Of a stretch of DNA of 64,000 nucleotides, positions 32,549 to 40,524 are shown piece after piece. The stretch comes from Paenibacillus pinisoli (lineage in GTDB: Bacteria > Bacillota > Bacilli > Paenibacillales > Paenibacillaceae), in NCBI RefSeq assembly GCF_003605435.1, contig NZ_QXQB01000002.1:868001-932000 (forward strand), read 5' to 3'. How positions within the stretch are numbered: the stretch's first letter is position 1; each line of letters begins with the position of its first letter. The position numbers were made by a program, and so were the translations under genes. The notes under the pieces are model-generated. The model searched no databases and was not told the origin of the DNA. It was given only the letters and a program-made list of their open reading frames with translations.

Positions 32549-32598
32549 AAAAAAACATACATCGCCTAAGGCATTCTGCCTTTCTGACGATGTATGTC
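32549..32598 (-). terminator. Terminator of the SDR gene
   Basis: Minus-strand arms ACATACATCG and CGATGTATGT, with AGGCA/TGCCT inside, followed by TTTTTTTGC. Confidence 0.8.
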
Positions 32599-32644
32599 CT
32601 ATTTTATGCCGCTGTCCTAATGTTCACACTGCAAGCAAGTATCC

Positions 32645-33418
32645 TCAATCCCAAAAACCGCCGTCAGAGTGTATAATCTGCCCGGTAATCCACTGCGCAT
32701 CATCCTGACAGAGAAAGCTGATCAGCTTCGCCGCATCATCCGGCTGTCCGATTCTACCCATCGGGAACTTCGGCAGCAAATATTGCTTCAAGGCCTCGTC
32801 CATCCATCCGGAGTCTGTCGGTCCGGGATCTACCGCGTTGACCGTTATGCGCAGCGGTGCTAACTCAGCCGCGAGCGACACCGTAAAGGCCGAGATCGCT
32901 CCCTTCGTCGCCACATAAGCCAAGTTGCCCGGCATTGGTCCCTTGTCTTGTCCCGAGACCAGGTTAACGATACGCCCTCCATGGCCCGCAGCTAATCTCC
33001 TGGCAAACTCTACAGAGAGCATGCAAGTGCCCGTAATATTAACCGCGCAATGCCTATCCAGAATGTCTGCGCTTAGTTCTTGGTAGCCGACTTCCTTACA
33101 ATAAGTCGCATTATTCACTAACAGACTCGGCAAACCTAACTGCCGCTCTGCCTCATCCAGCAGCTTCACTGGCGATAATGGATCCGATAGATCCAGCTCC
33201 ATCGATTCGGCCCGCACCCCATAAGAACGCAGCTCCTCCGCGAATACGCCAGGCCATTCCTGCTCGGCGCCATAAGGCTGATCCTGGTCATAGCGGCACC
33301 AATGGGTAAAAAAGATATCCGCCCCTTCGCTCGCCAAAGCTCGCGCAATGGCGCTTCCTATTCCCCGTCTGCGGCTTACGCCTGTAATAATAGCTGTTTT
33401 CCCTTGCAATCGACTCAT
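32645..33418 (-). CDS. Short-chain dehydrogenase/reductase
   Basis: The 257-residue product has the Rossmann start KTAIITGVSRRRGIGSAIAR (TGxxxGxG pattern with an insertion), the NNA motif LLVNNATYC near residue 95, and the catalytic triad S (VSGQD) and YVATK near 165-170. The C-terminus WITGQIIHSDGGFWD is typical of the FabG-like classical SDRs. It reduces a ketone or oxidises an alcohol with NAD(P)(H); the substrate is unknown. AGGAGG precedes the ATG. It is monocistronic with its own terminator. Confidence 0.88.
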   Translation of the reverse strand: MSRLQGKTAIITGVSRRRGIGSAIARALASEGADIFFTHWCRYDQDQPYGAEQEWPGVFAEELRSYGVRAESMELDLSDPLSPVKLLDEAERQLGLPSLLVNNATYCKEVGYQELSADILDRHCAVNITGTCMLSVEFARRLAAGHGGRIVNLVSGQDKGPMPGNLAYVATKGAISAFTVSLAAELAPLRITVNAVDPGPTDSGWMDEALKQYLLPKFPMGRIGQPDDAAKLISFLCQDDAQWITGQIIHSDGGFWD

Positions 33419-33483
33419 CTATTATTCCTCCTGAATGTAAGGAGGCATGGCCATGGAGTTACAGGAGATGGAAACTCCCCAAC

Positions 33484-33509
33484 AAAAAAACGGACACAAA
33501 GGTGTCCGC
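33484..33509 (-). terminator. Terminator of the 28-codon ORF
   Basis: CGGACAC-AAAG-GTGTCCG hairpin followed on the minus strand by seven Ts, starting eight bases after the stop of the small ORF. No larger gene on this strand could be its source. Confidence 0.75.
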
Positions 33510-33516
33510 ACGGGTT

Positions 33517-33603
33517 TCATAACTCAATAACCTTGCGTCCCTTTATAATGGCATAAGAAGGCACACTATCCCTAGGATAATGTTCCGACACAATACACGC
33601 CAT
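33517..33603 (-). CDS. Possible 28-residue protein, unknown function
   Basis: The ORF encodes MACIVSEHYPRDSVPSYAII then KGRKVIEL. AGGAA lies eight bases before its ATG. On the same strand TTGACC, a 17-base spacer and TACTTT (about 33640-33670) form a promoter, and a strong terminator follows eight bases after the stop. So a short transcript is well supported. Whether this frame is the coding one is less sure: an overlapping 23-codon frame begins at an ATG nearer the promoter (MERGINRWQELCNG). The unit could also be a small RNA. Confidence 0.45.
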   Translation of the reverse strand: MACIVSEHYPRDSVPSYAIIKGRKVIEL

Positions 33604-33641
33604 TACAAAGTTCCTGCCATCGGTTAATTCCCCTTTCCATC

Positions 33642-33670
33642 ATCTCCAAGGATAAAGTAACACGATTGAT
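33642..33670 (-). promoter_or_regulatory. Promoter of the small transcript
   Basis: Minus-strand TTGACC, 17-base spacer, TACTTT. It points at the 28-codon ORF and its terminator. Confidence 0.55.
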
Positions 33671-33799
33671 GCGAGGGGTCAATATAGATTTAACGGTGAC
33701 GAGAATAGTCATATCCATATTGCGCAATCGAGAAGAAGTCCGCCTGCATTGCTGCTGATACAATAATCCTAACGCAAACGAGATAAAGGAGGAAGATTG

Positions 33800-34189
33800 A
33801 TGATCACCAATGCCGCTCAAATCACAGTCTTTGTTAAGAATCAGGAGGAAGCCAAATCCTTTTACATTGAAAAGCTTGGGTTTGTTATCTGCGCAGACAT
33901 CGAGCTTGGACCGGGATGGTCTTATCTAACCGTCGCACCGAATAGGGACAATCAGACGATGATTGAGCTTGTTCAGGCCGATACGCCAGAACGACAATCG
34001 TTGATCGGCAGACAAGCCGCCGACCAGATTCTAATCATGTTCCTTTCGAATGATATTCATAGCGATTATAACGAAATGAAAGCGCGAGGCGTTGTTTTTC
34101 ACGGAGAACCCAATCGGGTTCCAGGCGGTTGGGGTGTTGGATTCCAAGATCTAGACGGCAATCTGTTCGACCTCTATCAACCGGACTAA
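33800..34189 (+). CDS. VOC family (glyoxalase/bleomycin-resistance-fold) protein
   Basis: The 129-residue product begins MITNAAQITVFVKNQEEAKS and ends VGFQDLDGNLFDLYQ, the usual start and end of single-domain VOC proteins. Metal-ligand positions of glyoxalase I are only partly kept, so catalysis is not implied. AAAGGAGG seven bases upstream supports the ATG at 33800 rather than the TTG before it. The gene is alone on the plus strand and faces the chitinase gene; the hairpin between them may serve both. Confidence 0.85.
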   Translation: MITNAAQITVFVKNQEEAKSFYIEKLGFVICADIELGPGWSYLTVAPNRDNQTMIELVQADTPERQSLIGRQAADQILIMFLSNDIHSDYNEMKARGVVFHGEPNRVPGGWGVGFQDLDGNLFDLYQPD

Positions 34190-34191
34190 TA

Positions 34192-34236
34192 TAAAAGCAA
34201 AAGCAGCCCATCCCTGTCAGGATGAAGCTGCCTCTG
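34192..34236 (-). terminator. Terminator of the chitinase gene (possibly bidirectional)
   Basis: Minus strand GGCAGCTTCATCC-tgacag-GGATGGGCTGC followed by TTTTGCTTTT. It lies between the convergent VOC and chitinase stops. Confidence 0.7.
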
Positions 34237-34279
34237 CAATGGCATTCGGTATGGCGCTTATCGGCCGGATCACCATCGT

Positions 34280-37200
34280 TTACGGATTCAGCGAATAAGT
34301 TACGCCATCGATCGTAATGGTAACGTTGGCAGGTCCGCTAATCGGCAAGTAATAGACAAGGTCGAACAATTCCGACGCTCCAGGCGCAATCGACTTCCAG
34401 CCAGGAACCGTAATCGCGATTCGGTGGAAATCGCCTTTTAGACCGCCAATATTATTGCCTGTATGGCCTGTAGAGATTACGCTGACCTGATCGCCGTTCC
34501 AGCTGCGGAACAAGGCATTGGTCGATGTCGGAACATCGAACTCGATAACAGCTCCGCCTGTAATCGTTGTATTGCTGTTGTTGGTCAGCTTGATCTTTGG
34601 ATTGATCGGGAAGTTCTGATCACCCAATTTAAAGCCTGTAAACTCGATTGAAGCATCAAACTTCTCAGCTGGCATTGCAATGGTCCGGTTTGTGTTGCCA
34701 TACGGCGTTGTATTCGAGAATTTGTTATACATAGCGTTGGTCATCGTGTAACCTACGCCATATTCGGATTTGCCGGCATCCCAGCCATAGTCGCCTGCAA
34801 GCTCCCAAATCATCAAACCGCCAATGCTGTTCTCAATAGCCCAGTCCGCTTTAGCGTTAATCGATTGCTCGTCCTCCGTGGAGATGAACACACGTTTTGT
34901 GCTGTTCCACAACCATGGGGCAACAAGCGTCTCATCGTAGTGGCGCGTATACGTGCCCGTCAATGGAGCAGCTTCCAGTCCATAATCCCCCAGATACGTA
35001 CCGCGAATGCCGAACTCCAGGTTTTTCGCATGCCACATCGGGTTGGAGCCTGCTCCCAGCTCATGGCCTGAATCGTTTTTGTCATGCCACAGGTTGTCGA
35101 TGCCTACCGCACCGTCGCCGCATTTTCCTTTCAACTCTGTAGGACATACGGTTCCTTTGGCTGTGCCCCATAGGCCATTTGTGCCGCCTACGACATTTTG
35201 GAATCCGCGCGTGTAGTAAGGCACGCCGATATTGATTCGTCCCGCTTGCATCATACCGCGCATGTAATGATAAGCCCAGTCTGTGTTCAGATAGCCGATG
35301 CCGCCGTATTCAGCCGTGGAATATACACCAGCCGCTTTCAGCTCCGCATCTTTGCCGTCATCGAACAATTGTGCGTTTGGTCCTACGAATTCATTCCAAG
35401 CGCCATGAAGATCATAGCTCATGACGTTGACATAATCCAAATATTTAAGGGAGTTAAATGTCTCCATGCCGCGCAACAGGTAACCGGATGATGGGGATGC
35501 AATCGTCAGCATGTAATATTGGCCGTCTTCAGCAGAAGCTTGGTCTAGCTTCGTACGAAGTGTTTTCATCAGAACATCATAGCTTTTGGCAAGTCCAGCC
35601 AGACGAGGCGTCGAGAATACCCAGTCATGCGGGTTGCCGGCATCCTTCATGGAAGTCGGATACTCATAGTCGATGTCCACACCGTCAAAGCCGTATTGAC
35701 GGATGAATGCTACTGCAGAATCGGAGAAAGCCTCAATCCCCGCCTCATTGACAGAACCGTCCGCATTAGTTGTCATCGTGTAGAAACCGCCATTCGCTAC
35801 GCGATCTCCGTTGTCATTAAAGTAACCGCCTGTTTCGGCCCAGCCGCCAACGGAAATCAGCGTTTTTACGCCTGGATTCTGTTTCTTGAACTTGTTCAGC
35901 AAGTTAAAGTGTCCTTGGTAGGAATAAGACGGGTCCATCTCTGCTCCCGCTACTCCAGGCCATGTTTTGCCTAACGATGCGTTGTTTGGAGAGTGGCTGC
36001 CTACGGAAACTTTGTTATTGCTGTCGATATGGGCAAATGCATAGTTGATATGCGACAGTTTGTTCCAAGGGATATCGGAAGCCAAATATCTAAGCTGCCC
36101 GTTATCACCTGTACGCCAGCTTGTGAAGTAACCGATGATGCGGCGATCCAGACCATTCGGAAGAAGCTCGCGGCCGTCTGTATCGTAAGCGCTGCAATAA
36201 GGCACGCCCTCTACGCCGGAGTCATACAATCCTTCGGGCCGGCAGGCATCTTGATTGACGGGTGCTGTTTCTGTCAATACCGTCACAGCATTACTTGCTG
36301 CTGATACATTGCCTGCCGCATCCTTCGCTTTAACGACGAACGTGTACGAAGTGTTAGGTGTCAGACCTGAGATGGTTGCACTTGTTCCGGTTACGGAAAC
36401 GTCTGTGGAGCCATAGGAAACGGTGTAGCCCGTGACGCCAACGTTATCTGTCGACGCTGCCCATGTGAGGGCAACCGAACTGGATGTTACAGAGGAAGCG
36501 GTCAGGTTCGCCGGAGCGGAAGGAGCTGTTGTGTCGGGAACAACGGCAAGCGTCGTGACAACAACTGAGTTGCTTGCTGCCGATACATTGCCTGCCGCGT
36601 CCTTCGCGGTAACAACGAATGTGTAAGATGTGCCGGAAGCCAAACCTGCAATGGTTGTGCTTGTACCCGATACAGAAACGCTTGTGGAGCCGTAATTTAC
36701 CGTGTAGCCCGTGACGCCAACGTCATCTGTCGATGCTGCCCACTCCAGGCTTACGGAGCTTGAAGTCACGTTCGAAGCTGTCAAATTCGCCGGAGCGGAA
36801 GGAGCTGTTGTGTCAGGAGTAACAGCAAGCGTCGTGACAACAAGCGGAAGGCTCGCTGCCGATACATTGCCTGCTGCATCCCTCGCTTTTACCGTGTACG
36901 TGTAGGCCGTGCCAGCAGTAAGCGCTGTTGCCGTATAGGAAGTACCTGCTACAGTTGCTGCCAAGGATCCGCCTTGGTAAACCTCGTAGCCTGTCACCCC
37001 AACGTTATCCGTAGAAGCATTCCAGGATAATTTAACTGAATTTTCTGTAATATCTGAAGCTGCGAGATTTCCTGGCACGGAAGGCGCTTGCGAATCCCCG
37101 CCGCCGCTCGCATTAATAACTTGATAGGAGATTGTACCTGATGTGGATGAGCCGTAGGAGTTGATCAGTTCAACCTTGTAAACGTAAGTACCGGATGGCT

Positions 37201-37486
37201 TGTTGGTGAAAGCAAACGAGGCAGTTTGTGCATTAGGAGATTGATCTATTAGTGTTCCTGTATGGACAACAACGTTATTCTCATACAATTTCCAGGCCGT
37301 ACCGTTGTTGCCCCACCACATATTGAAACCAATTGAATAATTCGGGCTGTTATTCCAGTTGCTTTGGTACAAGAGCGGCGCCCCTGGCGCGCCGGATGCT
37401 GCCGCCAAGCCCAAACCTGGCAGCACGGACAAGACTATAAGTGCTGATAACAACATAATCGCAACCGTTTTTTTCATTCTCCTCAT
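34280..37486 (-). CDS. Modular secreted GH18 chitinase
   Basis: The product has about 1068 residues. After a signal peptide (MKKTVAIMLLSALIVLSVLP, cut near AAASG) come an Ig-like N-terminal domain with exposed W residues (residues 30-120), three fibronectin type III repeats (about 130-218, 225-312, 318-403) and a GH18 catalytic barrel (about 410-920). Its active site is DGVDIDYEYP near 600-610, with the proton-donor glutamate of DxxDxDxE. A C-terminal beta-sandwich (about 938-1066) is probably carbohydrate binding. It cleaves chitin outside the cell. The ATG at 37486 follows GGGGGG by 11 bases; two nearby in-frame starts are possible. FnIII linkers are common in Bacillus and Paenibacillus chitinases. 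Confidence 0.92.
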   Translation of the reverse strand: MRRMKKTVAIMLLSALIVLSVLPGLGLAAASGAPGAPLLYQSNWNNSPNYSIGFNMWWGNNGTAWKLYENNVVVHTGTLIDQSPNAQTASFAFTNKPSGTYVYKVELINSYGSSTSGTISYQVINASGGGDSQAPSVPGNLAASDITENSVKLSWNASTDNVGVTGYEVYQGGSLAATVAGTSYTATALTAGTAYTYTVKARDAAGNVSAASLPLVVTTLAVTPDTTAPSAPANLTASNVTSSSVSLEWAASTDDVGVTGYTVNYGSTSVSVSGTSTTIAGLASGTSYTFVVTAKDAAGNVSAASNSVVVTTLAVVPDTTAPSAPANLTASSVTSSSVALTWAASTDNVGVTGYTVSYGSTDVSVTGTSATISGLTPNTSYTFVVKAKDAAGNVSAASNAVTVLTETAPVNQDACRPEGLYDSGVEGVPYCSAYDTDGRELLPNGLDRRIIGYFTSWRTGDNGQLRYLASDIPWNKLSHINYAFAHIDSNNKVSVGSHSPNNASLGKTWPGVAGAEMDPSYSYQGHFNLLNKFKKQNPGVKTLISVGGWAETGGYFNDNGDRVANGGFYTMTTNADGSVNEAGIEAFSDSAVAFIRQYGFDGVDIDYEYPTSMKDAGNPHDWVFSTPRLAGLAKSYDVLMKTLRTKLDQASAEDGQYYMLTIASPSSGYLLRGMETFNSLKYLDYVNVMSYDLHGAWNEFVGPNAQLFDDGKDAELKAAGVYSTAEYGGIGYLNTDWAYHYMRGMMQAGRINIGVPYYTRGFQNVVGGTNGLWGTAKGTVCPTELKGKCGDGAVGIDNLWHDKNDSGHELGAGSNPMWHAKNLEFGIRGTYLGDYGLEAAPLTGTYTRHYDETLVAPWLWNSTKRVFISTEDEQSINAKADWAIENSIGGLMIWELAGDYGWDAGKSEYGVGYTMTNAMYNKFSNTTPYGNTNRTIAMPAEKFDASIEFTGFKLGDQNFPINPKIKLTNNSNTTITGGAVIEFDVPTSTNALFRSWNGDQVSVISTGHTGNNIGGLKGDFHRIAITVPGWKSIAPGASELFDLVYYLPISGPANVTITIDGVTYSLNP

Positions 37487-37852
37487 TTGTGACAATTCCC
37501 CCCATTAAGTTTGTGTTCTTCACTTGCAATAAACCTATTAAACCTAGAAATGAAAGCGCATTCTTTTTGCTCTCACTATGATTTTATTCATACCTGTGAC
37601 TTTTTCATAGGGGGTTAATTCGCTACTGCAGGGGGTAAAAACGATTATATTCACCAAAATATAATACAAATTAAGAGAAAATACTCTATTTTCACATTGT
37701 GAATGGATAATATTTACAACAAACGTCTACAAACTGATTTACACAGCAAAGAAGTACATCGTCACAAGCGATGTACTTCAATCTGCGTACTATCTCCATT
37801 TTATCTAAACTTAGTATCCAACCCGCGTCTTCACATCGGACGACCGTCTATT
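37487..37852. other. AT-rich intergenic stretch upstream of the chitinase
   Basis: No gene is seen. It should contain the chitinase promoter near 37500-37700 (several AT-rich boxes, none decisive) and the nitroreductase terminator at 37748-37780. Confidence 0.5.
37748..37780 (-). terminator. Hairpin after the nitroreductase gene
   Basis: Arms GAAGTACATCG and CGATGTACTTC (11 bp, 7-base loop), followed on the minus strand by TTTGCTG; the T-run is short. Confidence 0.6.
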
Positions 37853-38491
37853 TCATCTCCAAAATGTAATTTTGTCAGAAGCCAACCGAACAGACTCATA
37901 TCCCGCTTCCTTGGCCTTTCCTATCGAAATAATCATGACCGGAGCATAGCGCTCCTCATCTAGATCGAATGCCCGTGCCACTTGATCAACCTCAAATCCC
38001 GCCATTGGATTCGTATCATATCCGTGTGCACGGGCGACTAACATGAGCTGCATCGCAAAGAGGCTGCTGTCGACCTTGGCCACTTCCACCTTCAGTTCTT
38101 TCGGCAAAGCCGGGAACATCGATAGAATCGTTCCGAGTTGGCGCTCTTTTACTTCAGCCGGCATTTTCCCTTGCTCCACAGCTGTGTTGTAAATTTCTTC
38201 AGCATTCAAATGACTCTCGGTATCGCCAAAAATCAATAACATAGCGGATGAAGTATCGTTTTGCAGCGTATTGAACCGCACAAGCGGTCTTAGTTTTTCC
38301 TTTCCCTCAGGCGTATCCACTACAACTACGCGCCAAGGCTGCATATTGGCAGACGACGGAGCGAGGCTGGCTTCCGCAATCATTTCGCTGATCTCTTCTC
38401 TCGATATCTTAACGCTCTCATCATAATGGCGAACGGAGCGCCGTCCCTTTAGGATATTGGCAAAATCATTATTTTGAATACTCGCAAACAT
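37853..38491 (-). CDS. Nitroreductase family protein
   Basis: The 212-residue product has the FMN-binding start ILKGRRSVRHYDESVKISRE, SLAPSSANMQPWRVVVVDTP near residue 40 and GYDTNPMAGFEVDQVARAFD near 150, which are typical of the NfsB/YdgI-like group. It reduces nitro compounds or quinones with NAD(P)H. AAGGAG precedes the ATG. It is divergent from a MerR-type regulator, and its promoter has the 19-base spacer expected for MerR control, so redox or xenobiotic induction is likely. Confidence 0.9.
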   Translation of the reverse strand: MFASIQNNDFANILKGRRSVRHYDESVKISREEISEMIAEASLAPSSANMQPWRVVVVDTPEGKEKLRPLVRFNTLQNDTSSAMLLIFGDTESHLNAEEIYNTAVEQGKMPAEVKERQLGTILSMFPALPKELKVEVAKVDSSLFAMQLMLVARAHGYDTNPMAGFEVDQVARAFDLDEERYAPVMIISIGKAKEAGYESVRLASDKITFWR

Positions 38492-38551
38492 AGAAACTCT
38501 CCTTTTGATAACCTTAGTTTTTTTGACATGGTGTATGTCATTCGTTATCCT

Positions 38552-38591
38552 ATTCGTAGTATGAACTATGAACCTAGGTTTATAGCAAGCA
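38552..38591 (-). promoter_or_regulatory. MerR-type promoter of the nitroreductase gene with operator dyad
   Basis: Minus strand TTGCTA, a 19-base spacer and CATACT. The spacer holds a near-perfect dyad, CTATGAACCT / AGGTTTATAG (38566-38585, one mismatch, centre CCTAGG). A long spacer with a central dyad is the hallmark of MerR-activated promoters. Confidence 0.65.
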
Positions 38592-38612
38592 CCCAGAAGC
38601 GAGGTTTATTCT

Positions 38613-38972
38613 ATGAAAATAAATGAAGTTGCCAAATTAACGGGACTGCCTATCTCGACCTTAAGATTCTACGAGCGCAAAAACATCATTCCGGACAAAT
38701 TTGTTCAGAGGGATGAACATAATTACCGGGTATATTCTGAGGAAATTGTTGATTTTCTGGATGATGTGAAGACGCTATTATCTGTGAACTTTTCAATTGA
38801 AGAAATCAGCTTGCTCGTCAATCAAGAGCTTAACCTGTCCTATGAGGCCAAAAAGAAATCGGTAGAGCAAAAGATCAAGGAACTCGAAGATATCCAAAAG
38901 CAATTAAAAAAGTCGAAAGCCTTTCTGCACGCCGTCCTGGATGGAACAGCCAATTTCCAAACGAAGTGTTGA
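38613..38972 (+). CDS. MerR-family transcriptional regulator
   Basis: The 119-residue product has the N-terminal winged helix MKINEVAKLTGLPISTLRFY with YERKNII, then the second wing DEHNYRVYSEEIV and a dimerisation coiled coil (KKKSVEQKIKELEDIQKQL). It ends shortly after, at FQTKC, with a single cysteine, so there is no clear metal-binding loop. It resembles the short YyaN/AdhR-like members that respond to electrophiles. It is divergent from the nitroreductase, which it probably activates through the dyad at 38566-38585. Confidence 0.88.
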   Translation: MKINEVAKLTGLPISTLRFYERKNIIPDKFVQRDEHNYRVYSEEIVDFLDDVKTLLSVNFSIEEISLLVNQELNLSYEAKKKSVEQKIKELEDIQKQLKKSKAFLHAVLDGTANFQTKC

Positions 38973-39018
38973 ACTATTGCCGTTCCGTTAAGACAAGCTG
39001 CATTGCTGCATAAAACAC

Positions 39019-39068
39019 AAAAAGAGGCTGTCCCCAAGACGAATGACCTCGCCTTCCAGGGACAGCCC
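39019..39068 (-). terminator. Terminator of the GyrI-like gene
   Basis: Arms GGCTGTCCC and GGGACAGCC enclose a 24-base loop; on the minus strand the stem is followed by TCTTTTTGTG. It also serves the convergent MerR gene by position. Confidence 0.75.
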
Positions 39069-39080
39069 CTGCGTTCATTT

Positions 39081-39581
39081 TTATGTTCCAATCGGTATCA
39101 TAATCACAAATTCCGGATCTTCCGATTGCGGATCTTGATTCATCGGGTACTCTTCATAATGAGTAATGTCGCCTTTATACAGACTGTAGCCCCTATCCTG
39201 AATCCAAGCATAAATATTGTTATAGGAAGCTTCAATGTTTTGTCCCCGTCGATGCTCGCACTTCGCATAAGTCAAGGTTGGAGGAGTAATGCTCGCCATG
39301 CCATCCGGAATATCTTCCATCTGTTCTACTTCAACTGCAGAATAGTGGGTAAAGCCGTCTTCCGTCACATGATAGGACAGACCAAGCAATATATGCGGAT
39401 TAACGACTTGCTTGATTTCGTTCATTCTGCTCTTCATCTCTGCTTGCACAAGCCGAATTCCGCCTGCGCCTGCCTCAGCGAACGTTCCCGACCATTTCAA
39501 CCCAATCGCCCGAAAAGATTCTTTCGTAACCAGCATGCATTCATTTTTTTGTTCCACTTGGATCGCCTCCATCATCAACAT
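39081..39581 (-). CDS. GyrI-like small-molecule-binding protein
   Basis: The product has up to 166 residues. The segment ESFRAIGLKWSGTFAEAGAG begins a GyrI/AraC effector-binding fold, which continues with LLGLSYHVTEDGFTHYSAVE and ends DPEFVIMIPIG. Such stand-alone domains bind or hydrolyse small hydrophobic ligands. Several ATGs compete (39581, 39575, 39572, 39536). The upper ones overlap the end of the HxlR gene by about 40 bases, so translational coupling is likely and the exact start is unsure. It is the second gene of an HxlR-led unit. Confidence 0.8.
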   Translation of the reverse strand: MLMMEAIQVEQKNECMLVTKESFRAIGLKWSGTFAEAGAGGIRLVQAEMKSRMNEIKQVVNPHILLGLSYHVTEDGFTHYSAVEVEQMEDIPDGMASITPPTLTYAKCEHRRGQNIEASYNNIYAWIQDRGYSLYKGDITHYEEYPMNQDPQSEDPEFVIMIPIGT

Positions 39582-39924
39582 TCAGTCCTGCCCAGTCAGC
39601 TCCATACCGCTTATCCATATGCTCCATATGTGCGGCTCCCCAGTCATTCAAGGCCTGAAGTACAACGCTTAGACCTTTGCCATACTCGGAGATCGAATAT
39701 TCAACCTTTGGAGGAACCTGGCTGTATACCTCACGATGTACGATATCGTTATACTCCAGCTCCCTTAATTGCTGAGTGAGCATCTTTTTGTTAATATCCG
39801 GTATCGCCCGTTGAAGCTCACTGAATCTCATCGTACCGTTCGAGATCAGCTGCAGCAGAATGACAGGCTTCCATTTGCCGATTAAGATCTCCAATGCCGA
39901 TTCAAATTTGCAATACTCTTTCAT
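39541..39924 (-). CDS. HxlR-family transcriptional regulator
   Basis: The 127-residue product has the HxlR winged helix: ESALEILIGKWKPVILLQLI, then MRFSELQRAIPDINKKMLTQ and VHREVYSQVPPKVEYSISEY. The N-terminal cysteine in YCKFE, a redox sensor in some HxlR/YodB members, is at residue 5. GGGAGG precedes the ATG. It is divergent from a DoxX-type gene with an inverted repeat between, a common pair in which HxlR represses an oxidoreductase or DoxX gene in response to quinones or aldehydes. Confidence 0.88.
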   Translation of the reverse strand: MKEYCKFESALEILIGKWKPVILLQLISNGTMRFSELQRAIPDINKKMLTQQLRELEYNDIVHREVYSQVPPKVEYSISEYGKGLSVVLQALNDWGAAHMEHMDKRYGADWAGLNVDDGGDPSGTKK

Positions 39925-39954
39925 GGCAGCCTCCCGCTTCCCTTTATGGATCTA

Positions 39955-39992
39955 AGGTCACTTTTTATACACCAGGTCTAGAAAAAGTGCCT
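39955..39992. promoter_or_regulatory. Inverted repeat, probable HxlR operator
   Basis: AGGTCACTTTTT and AAAAAGTGCCT are near-perfect inverted arms (one unpaired base) in the divergent HxlR/DoxX region. Confidence 0.55.
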
Positions 39993-40063
39993 ACTTCCGT
40001 CCTTCGAATACTTAAGTCTATTATACCTGTATCGGAGGTTGAACAAGAAATCAGGAGGTTGAA

Positions 40064-40423
40064 ATGTATATGAATATCGCAATCTGGATCATTCAAGGGC
40101 TAGCTGCATTAGGATTTATCTATTCAGGATGGTTGAAGGCGTTCCAGTATGAGCAAGCCAAAGCGTCATGGGGGTGGGTAAAAGAGGTTCCGAAGGGATT
40201 CGTCCTCTTTATCGGGTTAGCGGAACTATTAGGCGCGATTGGGGTAATCTTGCCTCAGGCGCTGAATCTCATGCCCATATTAACGCCGCTTGCCGCAACC
40301 GGACTTGCCGCTGTCGTTCTATTCGGCGCTATCTTCCACATAGCCCGCAAAGAATACCGCGAGATTCTCGTCAACGTCGTATTCTTCACGTTAGCATTGA
40401 TTGTTGCGATTGGACGTTTTTAA
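40064..40423 (+). CDS. DoxX-like membrane protein
   Basis: The 119-residue product has four membrane segments (IWIIQGLAALGFIYSGWLKA first, VVFFTLALIVAIGRF last), as in DoxX/YfiD-like proteins. DoxX proteins are membrane partners in redox or thiol stress pathways, often of unknown exact role. AGGAGG is five bases before the ATG at 40064; an ATG two codons later is a possible start. It is divergent from the HxlR regulator, with a shared operator-like repeat, so it is likely the regulated target. Confidence 0.85.
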   Translation: MYMNIAIWIIQGLAALGFIYSGWLKAFQYEQAKASWGWVKEVPKGFVLFIGLAELLGAIGVILPQALNLMPILTPLAATGLAAVVLFGAIFHIARKEYREILVNVVFFTLALIVAIGRF

Positions 40424-40524
40424 TCTTAGGGCAAGATTAATTATAACTTTTGTATCCTTTGAGGCTGCAGGGCAGCCCGGTTTATACTGGGGAAAGAATC
40501 TGAGCAGAAAGCGCGGTGAATGGC

